Positions 34,773-43,196 of a stretch of DNA of 64,000 bases are shown here, one piece after another. The notes beneath the pieces were generated by a model. That model saw only the letters and a program-made list of their open reading frames with translations, searched no databases and had not been told where the DNA came from. The DNA is taken from assembly GCF_034718895.1 (NCBI RefSeq), contig NZ_JAYERP010000001.1:744001-808000 (forward strand), given 5' to 3'. A program made the translations under genes and the position numbers. This stretch comes from Paenibacillus phoenicis (GTDB lineage Bacteria; Bacillota; Bacilli; Paenibacillales; Paenibacillaceae). Position 1 is the stretch's first letter; each line of letters begins with the position of its first letter.

Positions 34773-35645
34773 TTGAAGAAAAGCAGCTTCGCTTGGACGA
34801 ATTATCTTTATCTGCTGCCGGCGGTTTTGCTGGTTGCTGTCTTCTTTGCCACATCCATAGTGTACACAGTTCGTCTTAGCTTCTATGAATATGACGGATT
34901 TTCCGCTATGCGGTTTGTGGGCATAGAAAACTATCGCCATCTGTTTCAGGATGTGAACTTCAAAATTTCTTTTATGAACACGGTCATCTGGGTTGTGTTT
35001 TCCCTTGTGTTTACCTTAGCGCTGCCGCTGCTGTTGGCCGTTTTTATTAAGAACAGTTCCTGGGTTGGCGGGTTTAAAAATATTTTCTACTATCCCACGG
35101 CACTGTCGAGCACCATCGGGGGCATTATCATGGTGGCCATTCTCTCGAAATACGGCATTCCTCAGCTGTTTGGCTTACTGGGATTTAAGAGCTGGGTTCG
35201 CGATTGGCTGGCCATCCCTTATGTCAATACCTTCATCATGATTTTGATGGGAACGTGGCAGGGCGTTGGCTTGAACACCATTCTATTCATTACCGGGCTG
35301 ACCACCATTCCCGCTTCCCCTATTGAGGCTGCCAAGATCGAAGGCGCGCGGACGATTCAGCTTTACACCAAGGTGATTTTCCCGCTTCTCCAGCCTACCA
35401 CGATGGTGGTGTTGCTGATGTCTTTGGTGAACAGCTTTAAGGTGTTTGACTCGATCTGGGTCATGACAAAAGGCGGGCCTTACCGAACTTCCGAAACCTT
35501 GGCGTTGACGATGTATCAGGAGTCCTTTATCCACGGTAAATTCGGTGTCGGTGCGGCAGTGGCTGTGGTGCTCACCATCATGATCTTGATCGTCTCCTAT
35601 TTTAATATCCGCAACACCTTCGGAGACACCGACCGGACGGCCTGA
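34773..35645 (+). CDS. Sugar ABC transporter permease (MalF type)
   Basis: A 290-residue CUT1 permease with six predicted helices and EAA loop 'IEAAKIEGARTIQLYTKVIFP'; 'VMTKGGPYRTSETLA' is near the C-terminus. The start is taken as TTG at 34773. It follows GAGGGGG at 5 bases, gives a normal N-terminus ('MKKSSFAWTNYLYLLPAVLL'), and avoids an unlikely overlap with the binding-protein gene that the upstream ATG at 34731 would cause. Partner of the permease at 35672. Confidence 0.9.
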   Translation: MKKSSFAWTNYLYLLPAVLLVAVFFATSIVYTVRLSFYEYDGFSAMRFVGIENYRHLFQDVNFKISFMNTVIWVVFSLVFTLALPLLLAVFIKNSSWVGGFKNIFYYPTALSSTIGGIIMVAILSKYGIPQLFGLLGFKSWVRDWLAIPYVNTFIMILMGTWQGVGLNTILFITGLTTIPASPIEAAKIEGARTIQLYTKVIFPLLQPTTMVVLLMSLVNSFKVFDSIWVMTKGGPYRTSETLALTMYQESFIHGKFGVGAAVAVVLTIMILIVSYFNIRNTFGDTDRTA

Positions 35646-35671
35646 GGAAGCGTGAAAGGAGAGCCCATCCT

Positions 35672-36490
35672 ATGAAAAAAGTAAGCCAAGGAAGAATCGC
35701 CGTAAATTCGGTGCTGATCATTCTATCGATTTTTTGGATATTCCCGGCTTTGTTCGCCATCATCGGGATGTTCAAGAAGAAGCAGGAATATAATCTGGGG
35801 AACTTCTGGGATCTGCCGAAGGGAATAAGCCTGGCCGAAAATCTAAAGGGAATTGCCGGCGCCTTCGGCATGGTGAAGGGGATGGTCAACAGTCTCCTAT
35901 ATGCTTCTGTTTCGGCGGGGGCAGCCGTCCTCATCGCCATCCTGGCCGCCTATGCCATTTCCCATCTCAAGATCAAACGGCCGATGTTCTGGTTCCTATT
36001 TATCTACAGTGGAACGATCTTCCCGTTCCAGATCTATTTGATTCCGGTTTACAAGGGACTGACGGCCACCAAGCTGTACGATACCCAATTGGGGATGATT
36101 TTGTTCTATACGGCAATCTGCGTGCCTTTCTGCATGTTTGTGCTCCGGAATTATTTTCTTGGCATATCGAAGGAAATTTGTGAATCGGCAAAAATCGATG
36201 GTTGCAACAGCCTGCAAATTTTAGGGCATATCTTTGTCCCCATGTCTACCGCCCCGTTGGCTGTTATCTTCCTTACCCAGTTCAATTGGGTGTGGAATGA
36301 GCTCATGTTTGGTCTGACCTTCACGAAATCCCGGGAGATTCGTCCAGTGATGGCTGCGATTTCATTAATGGACAAAGCGAATGTACCGGTGATTCTTATG
36401 GCCTGCGTGGTAGCATCGATTCCTACGCTGCTGTTATTTTTCTTGCTGAACAAACATTTTGAGGCTGGCTATGCTTACCAGAGCAAGTAA
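35672..36490 (+). CDS. Sugar ABC transporter permease (MalG type)
   Basis: A 272-residue CUT1 permease with six helices, EAA loop 'CESAKIDGCNSLQILGHIFVP' and 'FNWVWNELMFGLTF' after it. The C-terminus 'HFEAGYAYQSK' is slightly unlike the usual '...GMVAGSVKG', placing it in a different subgroup from the other MalG partners here. AAAGGAG precedes the ATG. It is 26 bases after its partner and 23 bases before the alpha-mannosidase gene, so all are one transcript. Confidence 0.9.
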   Translation: MKKVSQGRIAVNSVLIILSIFWIFPALFAIIGMFKKKQEYNLGNFWDLPKGISLAENLKGIAGAFGMVKGMVNSLLYASVSAGAAVLIAILAAYAISHLKIKRPMFWFLFIYSGTIFPFQIYLIPVYKGLTATKLYDTQLGMILFYTAICVPFCMFVLRNYFLGISKEICESAKIDGCNSLQILGHIFVPMSTAPLAVIFLTQFNWVWNELMFGLTFTKSREIRPVMAAISLMDKANVPVILMACVVASIPTLLLFFLLNKHFEAGYAYQSK

Positions 36491-36513
36491 TCCTAAATGA
36501 ACGGAGTGGCTTT

Positions 36514-38976
36514 ATGAAACTATCGAAAAAATGGAAAGTCTTCCTCATTCATCACTCACACACCGATATTGGCTACACCGAGCGGCAGGATAAAATTATC
36601 CATTATCATTGCGATTTTATTAAACAGGCCGTGGATATTCTGAGAGAGATTGATCGCACCGGCAATGAAGCTCGCCAAGGCTTTGTGTGGCAGTGTGAAA
36701 ACCATTGGCAGGTCAAAAACTTCTATGACCATGCGCCTTCGGACTATATTACGGACTTTGAAAAATATGTGCGGGAAGGACGGATTGGCCTTTCAGGCAA
36801 CTATTTAAATTTAACCGAGCTGGTTAGTCGAGATATTCTCTACGATTGTACGATTCAAGCGAAGAAGTATGGCGAGCAGATCGGTTATCCCATCCGCAGC
36901 GGAATGAGCGCCGATATCAACGGGTTTGCCTGGGGATATGCGGATGTGCTGCAGGAGTGCGGCGTGGAACGCCTGTTTTCCTGTCTGCATCCCCATCACG
37001 GAATGTTCCCTCTTTATAAAAAACAGACCCCGTTCTACTGGCAAGGGCCGTCTGGGAAGAAGGTGCTGGTTTGGAACGGAGAGCATTACCACTTTGGAAA
37101 TGAGCTTTGCTTTTCGCCGCACGCAGCTTCGACTTATATGATTTTCGATGAAATCAGCAAGAAAATGAGAGGCAATCAGCTCTTTACGACCAGCCCCGAG
37201 GATACGGAGCAAACGGAGTTAGCCATTCTCGATGAACGGCTGGAGCGCTATCTGCAAAATCTGGAGGCCGAGGGGTATCCAGGCGATTTTGTGCCCTTCA
37301 TGGTTTCGGGCGCGATCACGGACAATGCCCCGCCAAACGTCAAGATTGCCGAACGGGTTGACTTGCTGAACCGGAAGTACGCCGGAACCTTGGAAGTACG
37401 GATGGTTACTCTGGACCAATTTTTCGATCGTCTGGAAGCAGAATGGAAGGACATTCCGGTGTACCAGGGGGATTGGAACGATTGGTGGGCGGATGGCGTG
37501 GGCTCCACACCGGCGGTTGTCAAGGTGTATCGGGAGGGGCAACGCAAGTACGATCTCTGCAAAAAGCTGGATCCCGATTCCACTCTGGGGGATGCGGGGT
37601 TGATGCAGAAAGCGGCGGAAAATCTGATCCTCTACAGCGAGCACACCTGGGGTTATTCCTCCTCCGTGTCGGAACCTTGGGAAACTCTGGTTGGGGAACT
37701 GGAGCACAAAAAATCTGCTTACGCGATCAATGGCAACACTGAGGTAGCGGATAATCTGGACCGGATTTTAGCGAAAAAAGGGGAGGTGGCCATCCGGCAA
37801 GACCGGCCGCAGCACTATCGAATTATCAATCCCCACGACATTCCGCTGGAGACGACCGCCAAAATCTATATCGAGTTTTGGGAGTATGTTGATGGGTTGA
37901 ACTACAGCCTGGATGTTCCCATCGAAGTGTTTGATTTGGCAACAAATGAGGTGATCCCGCATCAGGTGAAGCGTATCGCCCGGGCCTACGAAATCGAAAT
38001 CCCTCTTAAGGTGCAGCCCAAGGAGGAACGCAACGTCGGGGTTCGTGCGACTGGTCGCTATCCGAATGGCACCTCCCAGAGCCATGCCCATATTGGCGCG
38101 GAGGGGGTTGAAGATGTGCTGCAGCCTGGGGTGTTGCGCGAGGATGTGGCCTGCGTGGAGACGGCGTTCTACCGGGTGGAGTTTGATCAAAAGCGGGGGA
38201 TTACCTCGATCATCGATCGGAAGACCGGAAAAAATCTGGTCCGGCAGGACGCGATCTACGCCCCGTTTAGCGGAATCTACGAGGTGACCGATATCCGCAC
38301 CTCCCCGACGGAGGAACGCCGGCGAATGGGACGCAACCGTAAATCCCCGGCAACGAGACGGTATGAAGCTCACCTGACCGATATCCAAATTGTTGAGAGC
38401 GGGCCGTTGTTTGTCTCGCTGCAGCTCGACTACAGCCTGGAGGGCACGCGGTTCTACAAGGTGTTCCTGAAGCTGTACCGGGAGATCAATAAAATCGAAG
38501 CGATGGTGCGCATCCACAAGGATAGCGTGTGGGAGCCGGAAAACCTTTATGTGTCACTGCCATTTACGGCGGGCGACGATGAGGTGAAGTATGTGGACAA
38601 AACCGGCTGCATCCTTCGTCCGGGCATTGATCAGCTGCCCGGCAGTAATATGGAATTCTATCTGATCCAAAACGGATTGGTGATGGAAGCTGGCGAACGG
38701 CAGGTTCTGGTCGCTGTCAAAGACACGCCTTTGCTGACGTTTGGCCCCCTGGAAGCAAAACCGATCCAGCTATGCGACGGCAACAATTGGGAGCTGAACC
38801 GAGGGGAAACCTTTGCCTGGGTCATGAACAACTACTGGGAGACCAACTTCAAGGTTGACTTGGGCGGCTTTTATGAATTTGCTTTTACACTGTCCAGCCA
38901 GGAAAAACAGACAACCGAAGCAGCGATGCGCCTTTGCGAGGCTTATAACGAGGGCTTGCTCGCATTCTACATCTAA
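36514..38976 (+). CDS. Alpha-mannosidase (GH38)
   Basis: An 820-residue GH38 enzyme that hydrolyses alpha-linked mannose. The zinc-binding start 'IHHSHTDIGYT' supplies H16 and D18; the nucleophile is D134 in 'SADINGFAWGY'; 'EHTWGYSSSVSEPW' supplies another conserved histidine. The helical middle domain and the large beta-sandwich C-terminal region are complete. There is no signal peptide, so it acts on imported mannosides. Some bacterial GH38 enzymes prefer particular linkages; that cannot be read here. It follows the importer and precedes the mannose-6-phosphate isomerase-like gene by 20 bases, so kinase, hydrolase and isomerase form one pathway. Confidence 0.9.
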   Translation: MKLSKKWKVFLIHHSHTDIGYTERQDKIIHYHCDFIKQAVDILREIDRTGNEARQGFVWQCENHWQVKNFYDHAPSDYITDFEKYVREGRIGLSGNYLNLTELVSRDILYDCTIQAKKYGEQIGYPIRSGMSADINGFAWGYADVLQECGVERLFSCLHPHHGMFPLYKKQTPFYWQGPSGKKVLVWNGEHYHFGNELCFSPHAASTYMIFDEISKKMRGNQLFTTSPEDTEQTELAILDERLERYLQNLEAEGYPGDFVPFMVSGAITDNAPPNVKIAERVDLLNRKYAGTLEVRMVTLDQFFDRLEAEWKDIPVYQGDWNDWWADGVGSTPAVVKVYREGQRKYDLCKKLDPDSTLGDAGLMQKAAENLILYSEHTWGYSSSVSEPWETLVGELEHKKSAYAINGNTEVADNLDRILAKKGEVAIRQDRPQHYRIINPHDIPLETTAKIYIEFWEYVDGLNYSLDVPIEVFDLATNEVIPHQVKRIARAYEIEIPLKVQPKEERNVGVRATGRYPNGTSQSHAHIGAEGVEDVLQPGVLREDVACVETAFYRVEFDQKRGITSIIDRKTGKNLVRQDAIYAPFSGIYEVTDIRTSPTEERRRMGRNRKSPATRRYEAHLTDIQIVESGPLFVSLQLDYSLEGTRFYKVFLKLYREINKIEAMVRIHKDSVWEPENLYVSLPFTAGDDEVKYVDKTGCILRPGIDQLPGSNMEFYLIQNGLVMEAGERQVLVAVKDTPLLTFGPLEAKPIQLCDGNNWELNRGETFAWVMNNYWETNFKVDLGGFYEFAFTLSSQEKQTTEAAMRLCEAYNEGLLAFYI

Positions 38977-38996
38977 TCGTTGAGGAGCACTTAGAT

Positions 38997-40742
38997 ATGA
39001 ACAACACGAAATACCGCAATTATGACTTGGAGCCGGTATTGGACATCCCGGGCTGGGATGACCATGCTTTTTCGGGATGGGAAGCCATCCGGGAAGAGCT
39101 GAGGCGGCAAATGGATCAATGCCGTATATTCGTTTTTGATTGTTATCCAGGCACGGACAAAGAAGAAGTGGCTAGGGAGCTGGCGCTTTTGTCTCCAGCG
39201 CGGATGGTGGACTGCGAAACCTGCCTGTTGCCGCAGGAGCAGCTAGAACAGCTCTTTGCCCCCAGCCTTCCGCCGGATCCGGTTTTTGGTGTGATGTTTT
39301 ACGGCAAGTTGGATTATTGCTTTGACCCCGCCTCTCTGGATGCATTGCGGACAGAAATTGAACGATCCGATGGGCCAATCTTTCTCTATGGAACCGGCGC
39401 GTCGCTCGTCACCAAAGGAGATTTGCTCGTATACCTCGATTTGCCCCGTTGGGAAATCCAGTTGCGCTATCGCCGGGGAATGACGAACTGGCTAGCCGAC
39501 AATCCCGATGCGCCCATTCTGGAAAAATACAAACGCGGCTTCTTTGTCGAATGGCGCATGGCGGACCGGCATAAAGCCAAGTTGCTGGGAAGTTTGGACT
39601 ATCTGATAGAAACCACCACGCCGGGGCAGCCCAACATGGTTACCGGGAACGCCTTTCGTGCCGCTCTTCAATCGGCGGCTTCGCGACCGTTCCGTCTAAA
39701 GCCATATTTTGATCCGGGGGTATGGGGCGGGCAGTGGATGCGGGAGAATTTTGGCCTCCCCGACGGACCGCCGAACTATGCCTGGAGTTTTGACGGGGTA
39801 CCCGAAGAGAATAGCCTTCAGTTTCGCTTCGGGCAGGTCACCTTGGAGATTCCGGCGATGGACCTGGTGCTGTTCTGCCCCCGTCCTTTGCTGGGTGAGC
39901 GAGTACACGCCCGATTCGGGGCGGAATTCCCGATCCGCTTTGATTTGCTGGACACAATGGGGGGCGGGAACTTGTCTCTTCAGGTACATCCGCTGACCGA
40001 ATACATCCAACAGACCTTTGGCATGCACTATACCCAAGATGAGAGCTATTATATTTTGGATGCAGCTGAAAACGGAGAGGCTTACGTATATTTGGGACTC
40101 AAAGAAAATGTGGACAGCGAACGCATGGCGAGCGATCTGTACCGCGCGAAAAGTGGAGAGGCGCCCTTTCCGGCAGAGGAGTATGTCAACAAAATCCCGG
40201 TCAAAAAGCATGATCATTTGCTTATTCCTGCAGGTACGATCCACTGCTCAGGCAAGGACACGATGGTGCTGGAGATTAGCGCGACCCCTTATATTTTTAC
40301 CTTTAAGCTTTGGGATTGGGGACGTGTAGGCTTGGATGGTCTCCCTCGTCCTACCCATTTGGAGCATGGGTTAAAGAATATCCAATGGGATTGGGACACC
40401 GCTTGGGTCAAGGAGAATCTCATTCAACAGGGGAAAGTGCTGGAGGAAAACGAACACCTTAAAGTGGAGCGAACCGGCCTGCATGTGCGGCAATTTATCG
40501 AGACCTTCCGTTACACCTTTTCGCAGGAGGTAGAGATCGCCTGCAAGGACAGCGTACAGGTGCTGAACCTAGTTGAAGGAGGGCAAATTACGATCTACAG
40601 CAAAACCGATGCTTTTCCTCCTTTCGATGTTCATTATGCCGAAACTGCCATTGTTCCAGCAGCCGTGGGGACATACTCGGTCCGGCCCTCGGGAGTTTCG
40701 GAAGGGGAGAAGGTCATGATCATCGTTGCATCGGTCCGCTGA
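38997..40742 (+). CDS. Mannose-6-phosphate isomerase-like protein with extra N-terminal domain
   Basis: A 581-residue protein in two parts. Residues ~232-581 are a class I mannose-6-phosphate isomerase: 'KPYFDPGVWGGQWM', metal motifs 'LSLQVHP', 'QDESYYILDA' and 'PAGTIHCSG', all in order. Residues 1-228 are an added domain that looks like a P-loop nucleoside/sugar kinase fold ('CRIFVFDCYPGTDKEEVARE', then 'FLYGTGASLV' and 'YLDLPRWEIQLRYRR'), but the Walker A GxxGxGK[ST] is reduced to 'YPGTDKEE', keeping the lysine (K55). That fold assignment is an inference. The normal isomerase is about 320-390 residues. Function: mannose-6-phosphate to fructose-6-phosphate after the ROK kinase. Last gene of operon 3. 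Confidence 0.82.
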   Translation: MNNTKYRNYDLEPVLDIPGWDDHAFSGWEAIREELRRQMDQCRIFVFDCYPGTDKEEVARELALLSPARMVDCETCLLPQEQLEQLFAPSLPPDPVFGVMFYGKLDYCFDPASLDALRTEIERSDGPIFLYGTGASLVTKGDLLVYLDLPRWEIQLRYRRGMTNWLADNPDAPILEKYKRGFFVEWRMADRHKAKLLGSLDYLIETTTPGQPNMVTGNAFRAALQSAASRPFRLKPYFDPGVWGGQWMRENFGLPDGPPNYAWSFDGVPEENSLQFRFGQVTLEIPAMDLVLFCPRPLLGERVHARFGAEFPIRFDLLDTMGGGNLSLQVHPLTEYIQQTFGMHYTQDESYYILDAAENGEAYVYLGLKENVDSERMASDLYRAKSGEAPFPAEEYVNKIPVKKHDHLLIPAGTIHCSGKDTMVLEISATPYIFTFKLWDWGRVGLDGLPRPTHLEHGLKNIQWDWDTAWVKENLIQQGKVLEENEHLKVERTGLHVRQFIETFRYTFSQEVEIACKDSVQVLNLVEGGQITIYSKTDAFPPFDVHYAETAIVPAAVGTYSVRPSGVSEGEKVMIIVASVR

Positions 40743-40759
40743 GTTCGCTACCATCGAAT

Positions 40760-40942
40760 GATGGCAGATTACGCCGAGCTGGTGCCGGAGCTTAAATCGA
40801 CATTCCTTACAAGTACTTTGGAGCCGGATGCTTTGGCCATGTTGATTTCGGCAGCAATCTCTATGCCATTGGCAGGCGAACGATCCCGTTCCATGATGAA
40901 CTGGATCGTTCACTTGTTTTCTTTATGAAAGAGGTCTCCTAA
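40760..40942 (+). pseudogene. Remnant of an unidentified gene
   Basis: A short ORF ('MADYAELVPELK') is followed, after a frame change near 40790, by a clean tail 'YKYFGAGCFGHVDFGSNLYA' and 'GRRTIPFHDELDRSLVFF' ending in TAA at 40940. The tail has the composition of a real protein C-terminus but was not recognised. An inverted repeat GAACGATCC...GGATCGTTC (40878-40921) inside it, followed by a T-rich stretch, may end operon 3. Confidence 0.4.
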
Positions 40943-40977
40943 TTTCGGAAGAGGTTACGCAATTTCGGAAAATCGCA

Positions 40978-41003
40978 GGAAGCGCTTCGGAATGTCGTAT
41001 AAT
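40978..41003 (+). promoter_or_regulatory. -10 element with cre-like core before the agarase-like gene
   Basis: TATAAT (40998-41003) lies 38 bases before the ATG at 41042. Just upstream, AGGAAGCGCTTCGG (40978-40991) has the palindromic cre core GAAGCGCTTC but misses three outer consensus bases. AATTTCGGAA occurs twice shortly before (about 40941 and 40961). No good -35 was found. Confidence 0.4.
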
Positions 41004-41041
41004 TTCTAAGAATTGACCATTCCGAAGGAGCGACTGTAGAC

Positions 41042-43027
41042 ATGAGACCTACACAGGTGAACGTAAGCGGCGGCATTAAATTGAAATCGCTTCCAGAAGG
41101 CGGGCGTGTCATCGAAATCTCCCCCGATGGGGGAAGACTCCATTTTGCCGGCCTGCGGTTCAAGAAAGGCCAGTACCTGGTGATGGAGCTGACGGTTCAA
41201 TCGATCACGGAGTTTCAAATGGTGCTGGGATTCTCCAAGCGTGACCCCGGTTCGGAGCAGGGTGTGCCGGATTTGTATTGCATGACCGGCTTCTTGCCCC
41301 AAATTCGGATTCGTACTTATTTTGATCTCGTACATCTAGATGCCCAAAGCATCTATCTGGAACGAACGCCAGGCAAACTGAAGTCGTTCCTGCAGGGAGC
41401 CGCCTTGGAGCCGGAGCAAGCCCAGCATTTCGAGATGATTTTTCTGCCCTTCTATACGAATCGTTCCTTGATCTTGCATGATTTGTATCTGGCGGACGAG
41501 AAGCCCGATTGCAGCCTAGGAGCAGAAGTGGAACCGATCGTCGATGAGCTGGGACAGCTGAAGATGAAGGACTGGAGCGGCAAAACGGGTTCGGCGGACG
41601 AATTGGTTCAATATTTGCGGAAGGAAGCCGAAGCCGGTCCGGCAGCGGATTTTGGACCGGAATATAGTGTGTACGGAGGGTACAAATCCATTTCCTTTGA
41701 ACCGACGGGATACTTTCGGGTGGTGCAGCATGACGGCAGATCTTGGCTGGTGGACCCGGACGGGTATGCTTTTTACAGCAAAGGGCTGGATGTAGTCGCT
41801 CCCGGGGAAACGGGACGGATCGACGGTATCGAGCCTTGTTTCGAGTGGCTCCCGGATGAGGAGGGGCCTTTCCGCCCTGCGTTCGAAACGAGAGGGGGGC
41901 GGAAGGGGGAGCGATATTATAGTTATGCCGTCAGCAATTTGATTCGGGCCTTCGGCGAGAATTATGATGAGGCTTGGAGCCAAATGACCCGCTCCCGGCT
42001 AATCGATTGGGGATTTAATACGATCGGAAACTGGTCGGATCTGAACTTTGCCCAATGGGCGAAGCTGCCCTATGTAATCCCGCTGGCCGAGTTTCCGATG
42101 ACAGAAGTGCCCGTGTACCGGGATTTCCCGGATGTGTTCAGCGAGGAATACCGGGAGGCCTCGGAGCGGTATGCCGCGCAGCTGAAACCGTTTAAGGAAG
42201 ATCGCTGCCTGATCGGATATTTTATGTCCAACGAACCGCATTGGGCGTTTGGGGACCGGGTGAACCTGGCGCGGGAAATGTTTCGCAGCGCGCATGCTTT
42301 TGCCAGCAAGGAGGAGCTGATTCATTACCTTGAGCACAAATATCAAGAAGATCCCCAGGCGCTGAGCGAGGCATGGGCGATGGAGCTCGCCGATTTCGGC
42401 GGGGTCCGGCAACTTCATTATGATCAATTTACTGATGCGGCCGATGCGGATCTATTGGAATTTTCCCGCAGGATGGCGCATGAGTTTATTCGAGTTCCGG
42501 CTGAAGCTTTAAAGCGGGTAGACCCGAATCATTTGAACCTCGGCATCCGGTACGCCTGGATATCGTCGGAGCTGGTGCTGGAAGGGAGCGAATATTTTGA
42601 TGTTTATACCTATAACTGCTACAAGTTCAGACCGGATGAGGCGGATATCAGGTACATTTATGAACAGACCGGGAAGCCGGTGATGATCGGGGAGTTCCAC
42701 TTTGGGGCCCCGGACGTCGGGCTGCTAAGCCCCGGCTTGAAGGGCGTCTATACCCAGGCGGATCGCGGCAAAGCCTACCGGTATTACACGGAGTTTGCGG
42801 CGAGTCAGAAGCATTTGGTCGGTACGCATTATTTTATTCTGAATGATCAAGCGACGCTTGGCCGATTCGACGGGGAGAACTACCAAATCGGGATCGTGGA
42901 TGTCTGCCACCGGCCCTATGAAGCTTTTGTGCAGGAAATCAAGGCCACCCATGAGGGATTGCTGGACGTGCTTCTAGGGAAAAGAGAGCCGTACGATGTT
43001 CAGCCAAAAGAGCTGATTATTAAGTAA
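41042..43027 (+). CDS. Clan GH-A glycoside hydrolase, agarase-like (GH50/GH86-related)
   Basis: A 661-residue enzyme. Residues 1-~165 look like a beta-sandwich accessory domain. A linker leads to 'GYFRVVQHDGRSWLVDPDGY', the phrase that opens the (beta/alpha)8 barrel in agarase-like hydrolases. The expected catalytic glutamates are E398 (acid/base, 'MSNEPHWAF') and E551 (nucleophile, 'IGEFHFG'). Exact family and substrate are uncertain; a galactan or other beta-linked oligosaccharide is plausible. There is no signal peptide, so it acts inside the cell. AAGGAG precedes the ATG. It has its own terminator, so it is transcribed apart from the importer that follows but may serve it. Confidence 0.75.
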   Translation: MRPTQVNVSGGIKLKSLPEGGRVIEISPDGGRLHFAGLRFKKGQYLVMELTVQSITEFQMVLGFSKRDPGSEQGVPDLYCMTGFLPQIRIRTYFDLVHLDAQSIYLERTPGKLKSFLQGAALEPEQAQHFEMIFLPFYTNRSLILHDLYLADEKPDCSLGAEVEPIVDELGQLKMKDWSGKTGSADELVQYLRKEAEAGPAADFGPEYSVYGGYKSISFEPTGYFRVVQHDGRSWLVDPDGYAFYSKGLDVVAPGETGRIDGIEPCFEWLPDEEGPFRPAFETRGGRKGERYYSYAVSNLIRAFGENYDEAWSQMTRSRLIDWGFNTIGNWSDLNFAQWAKLPYVIPLAEFPMTEVPVYRDFPDVFSEEYREASERYAAQLKPFKEDRCLIGYFMSNEPHWAFGDRVNLAREMFRSAHAFASKEELIHYLEHKYQEDPQALSEAWAMELADFGGVRQLHYDQFTDAADADLLEFSRRMAHEFIRVPAEALKRVDPNHLNLGIRYAWISSELVLEGSEYFDVYTYNCYKFRPDEADIRYIYEQTGKPVMIGEFHFGAPDVGLLSPGLKGVYTQADRGKAYRYYTEFAASQKHLVGTHYFILNDQATLGRFDGENYQIGIVDVCHRPYEAFVQEIKATHEGLLDVLLGKREPYDVQPKELIIK

Positions 43028-43032
43028 GCATT

Positions 43033-43068
43033 GAAAACCCGTACTTTTCGGTACGGGTTTTCATTTTT
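43033..43068 (+). terminator. Terminator of the agarase-like gene
   Basis: GAAAACCCGTAC (43033-43044) and GTACGGGTTTTC (43051-43062) form a perfect 12-bp stem, followed by ATTTTT. Confidence 0.92.
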
Positions 43069-43148
43069 AGCCGAAAAACGAATACACCGAGACGAAATCT
43101 GGAGCATATCCCTACGATCCGATCCCAAGTACAATAGATACAGATAGG

Positions 43149-43162
43149 TGAAAGTGCTTACA
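43149..43162 (+). promoter_or_regulatory. Candidate cre site before importer operon 4
   Basis: TGAAAGTGCTTACA differs from the cre consensus TGNAANCGNTNNCA at one position (T for C in the central CG). It lies 35 bases before the first permease start, consistent with CcpA control. Confidence 0.45.
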
Positions 43163-43196
43163 TTAATAGACTAGAACAGCTTGGAGGTCAGAGGGG

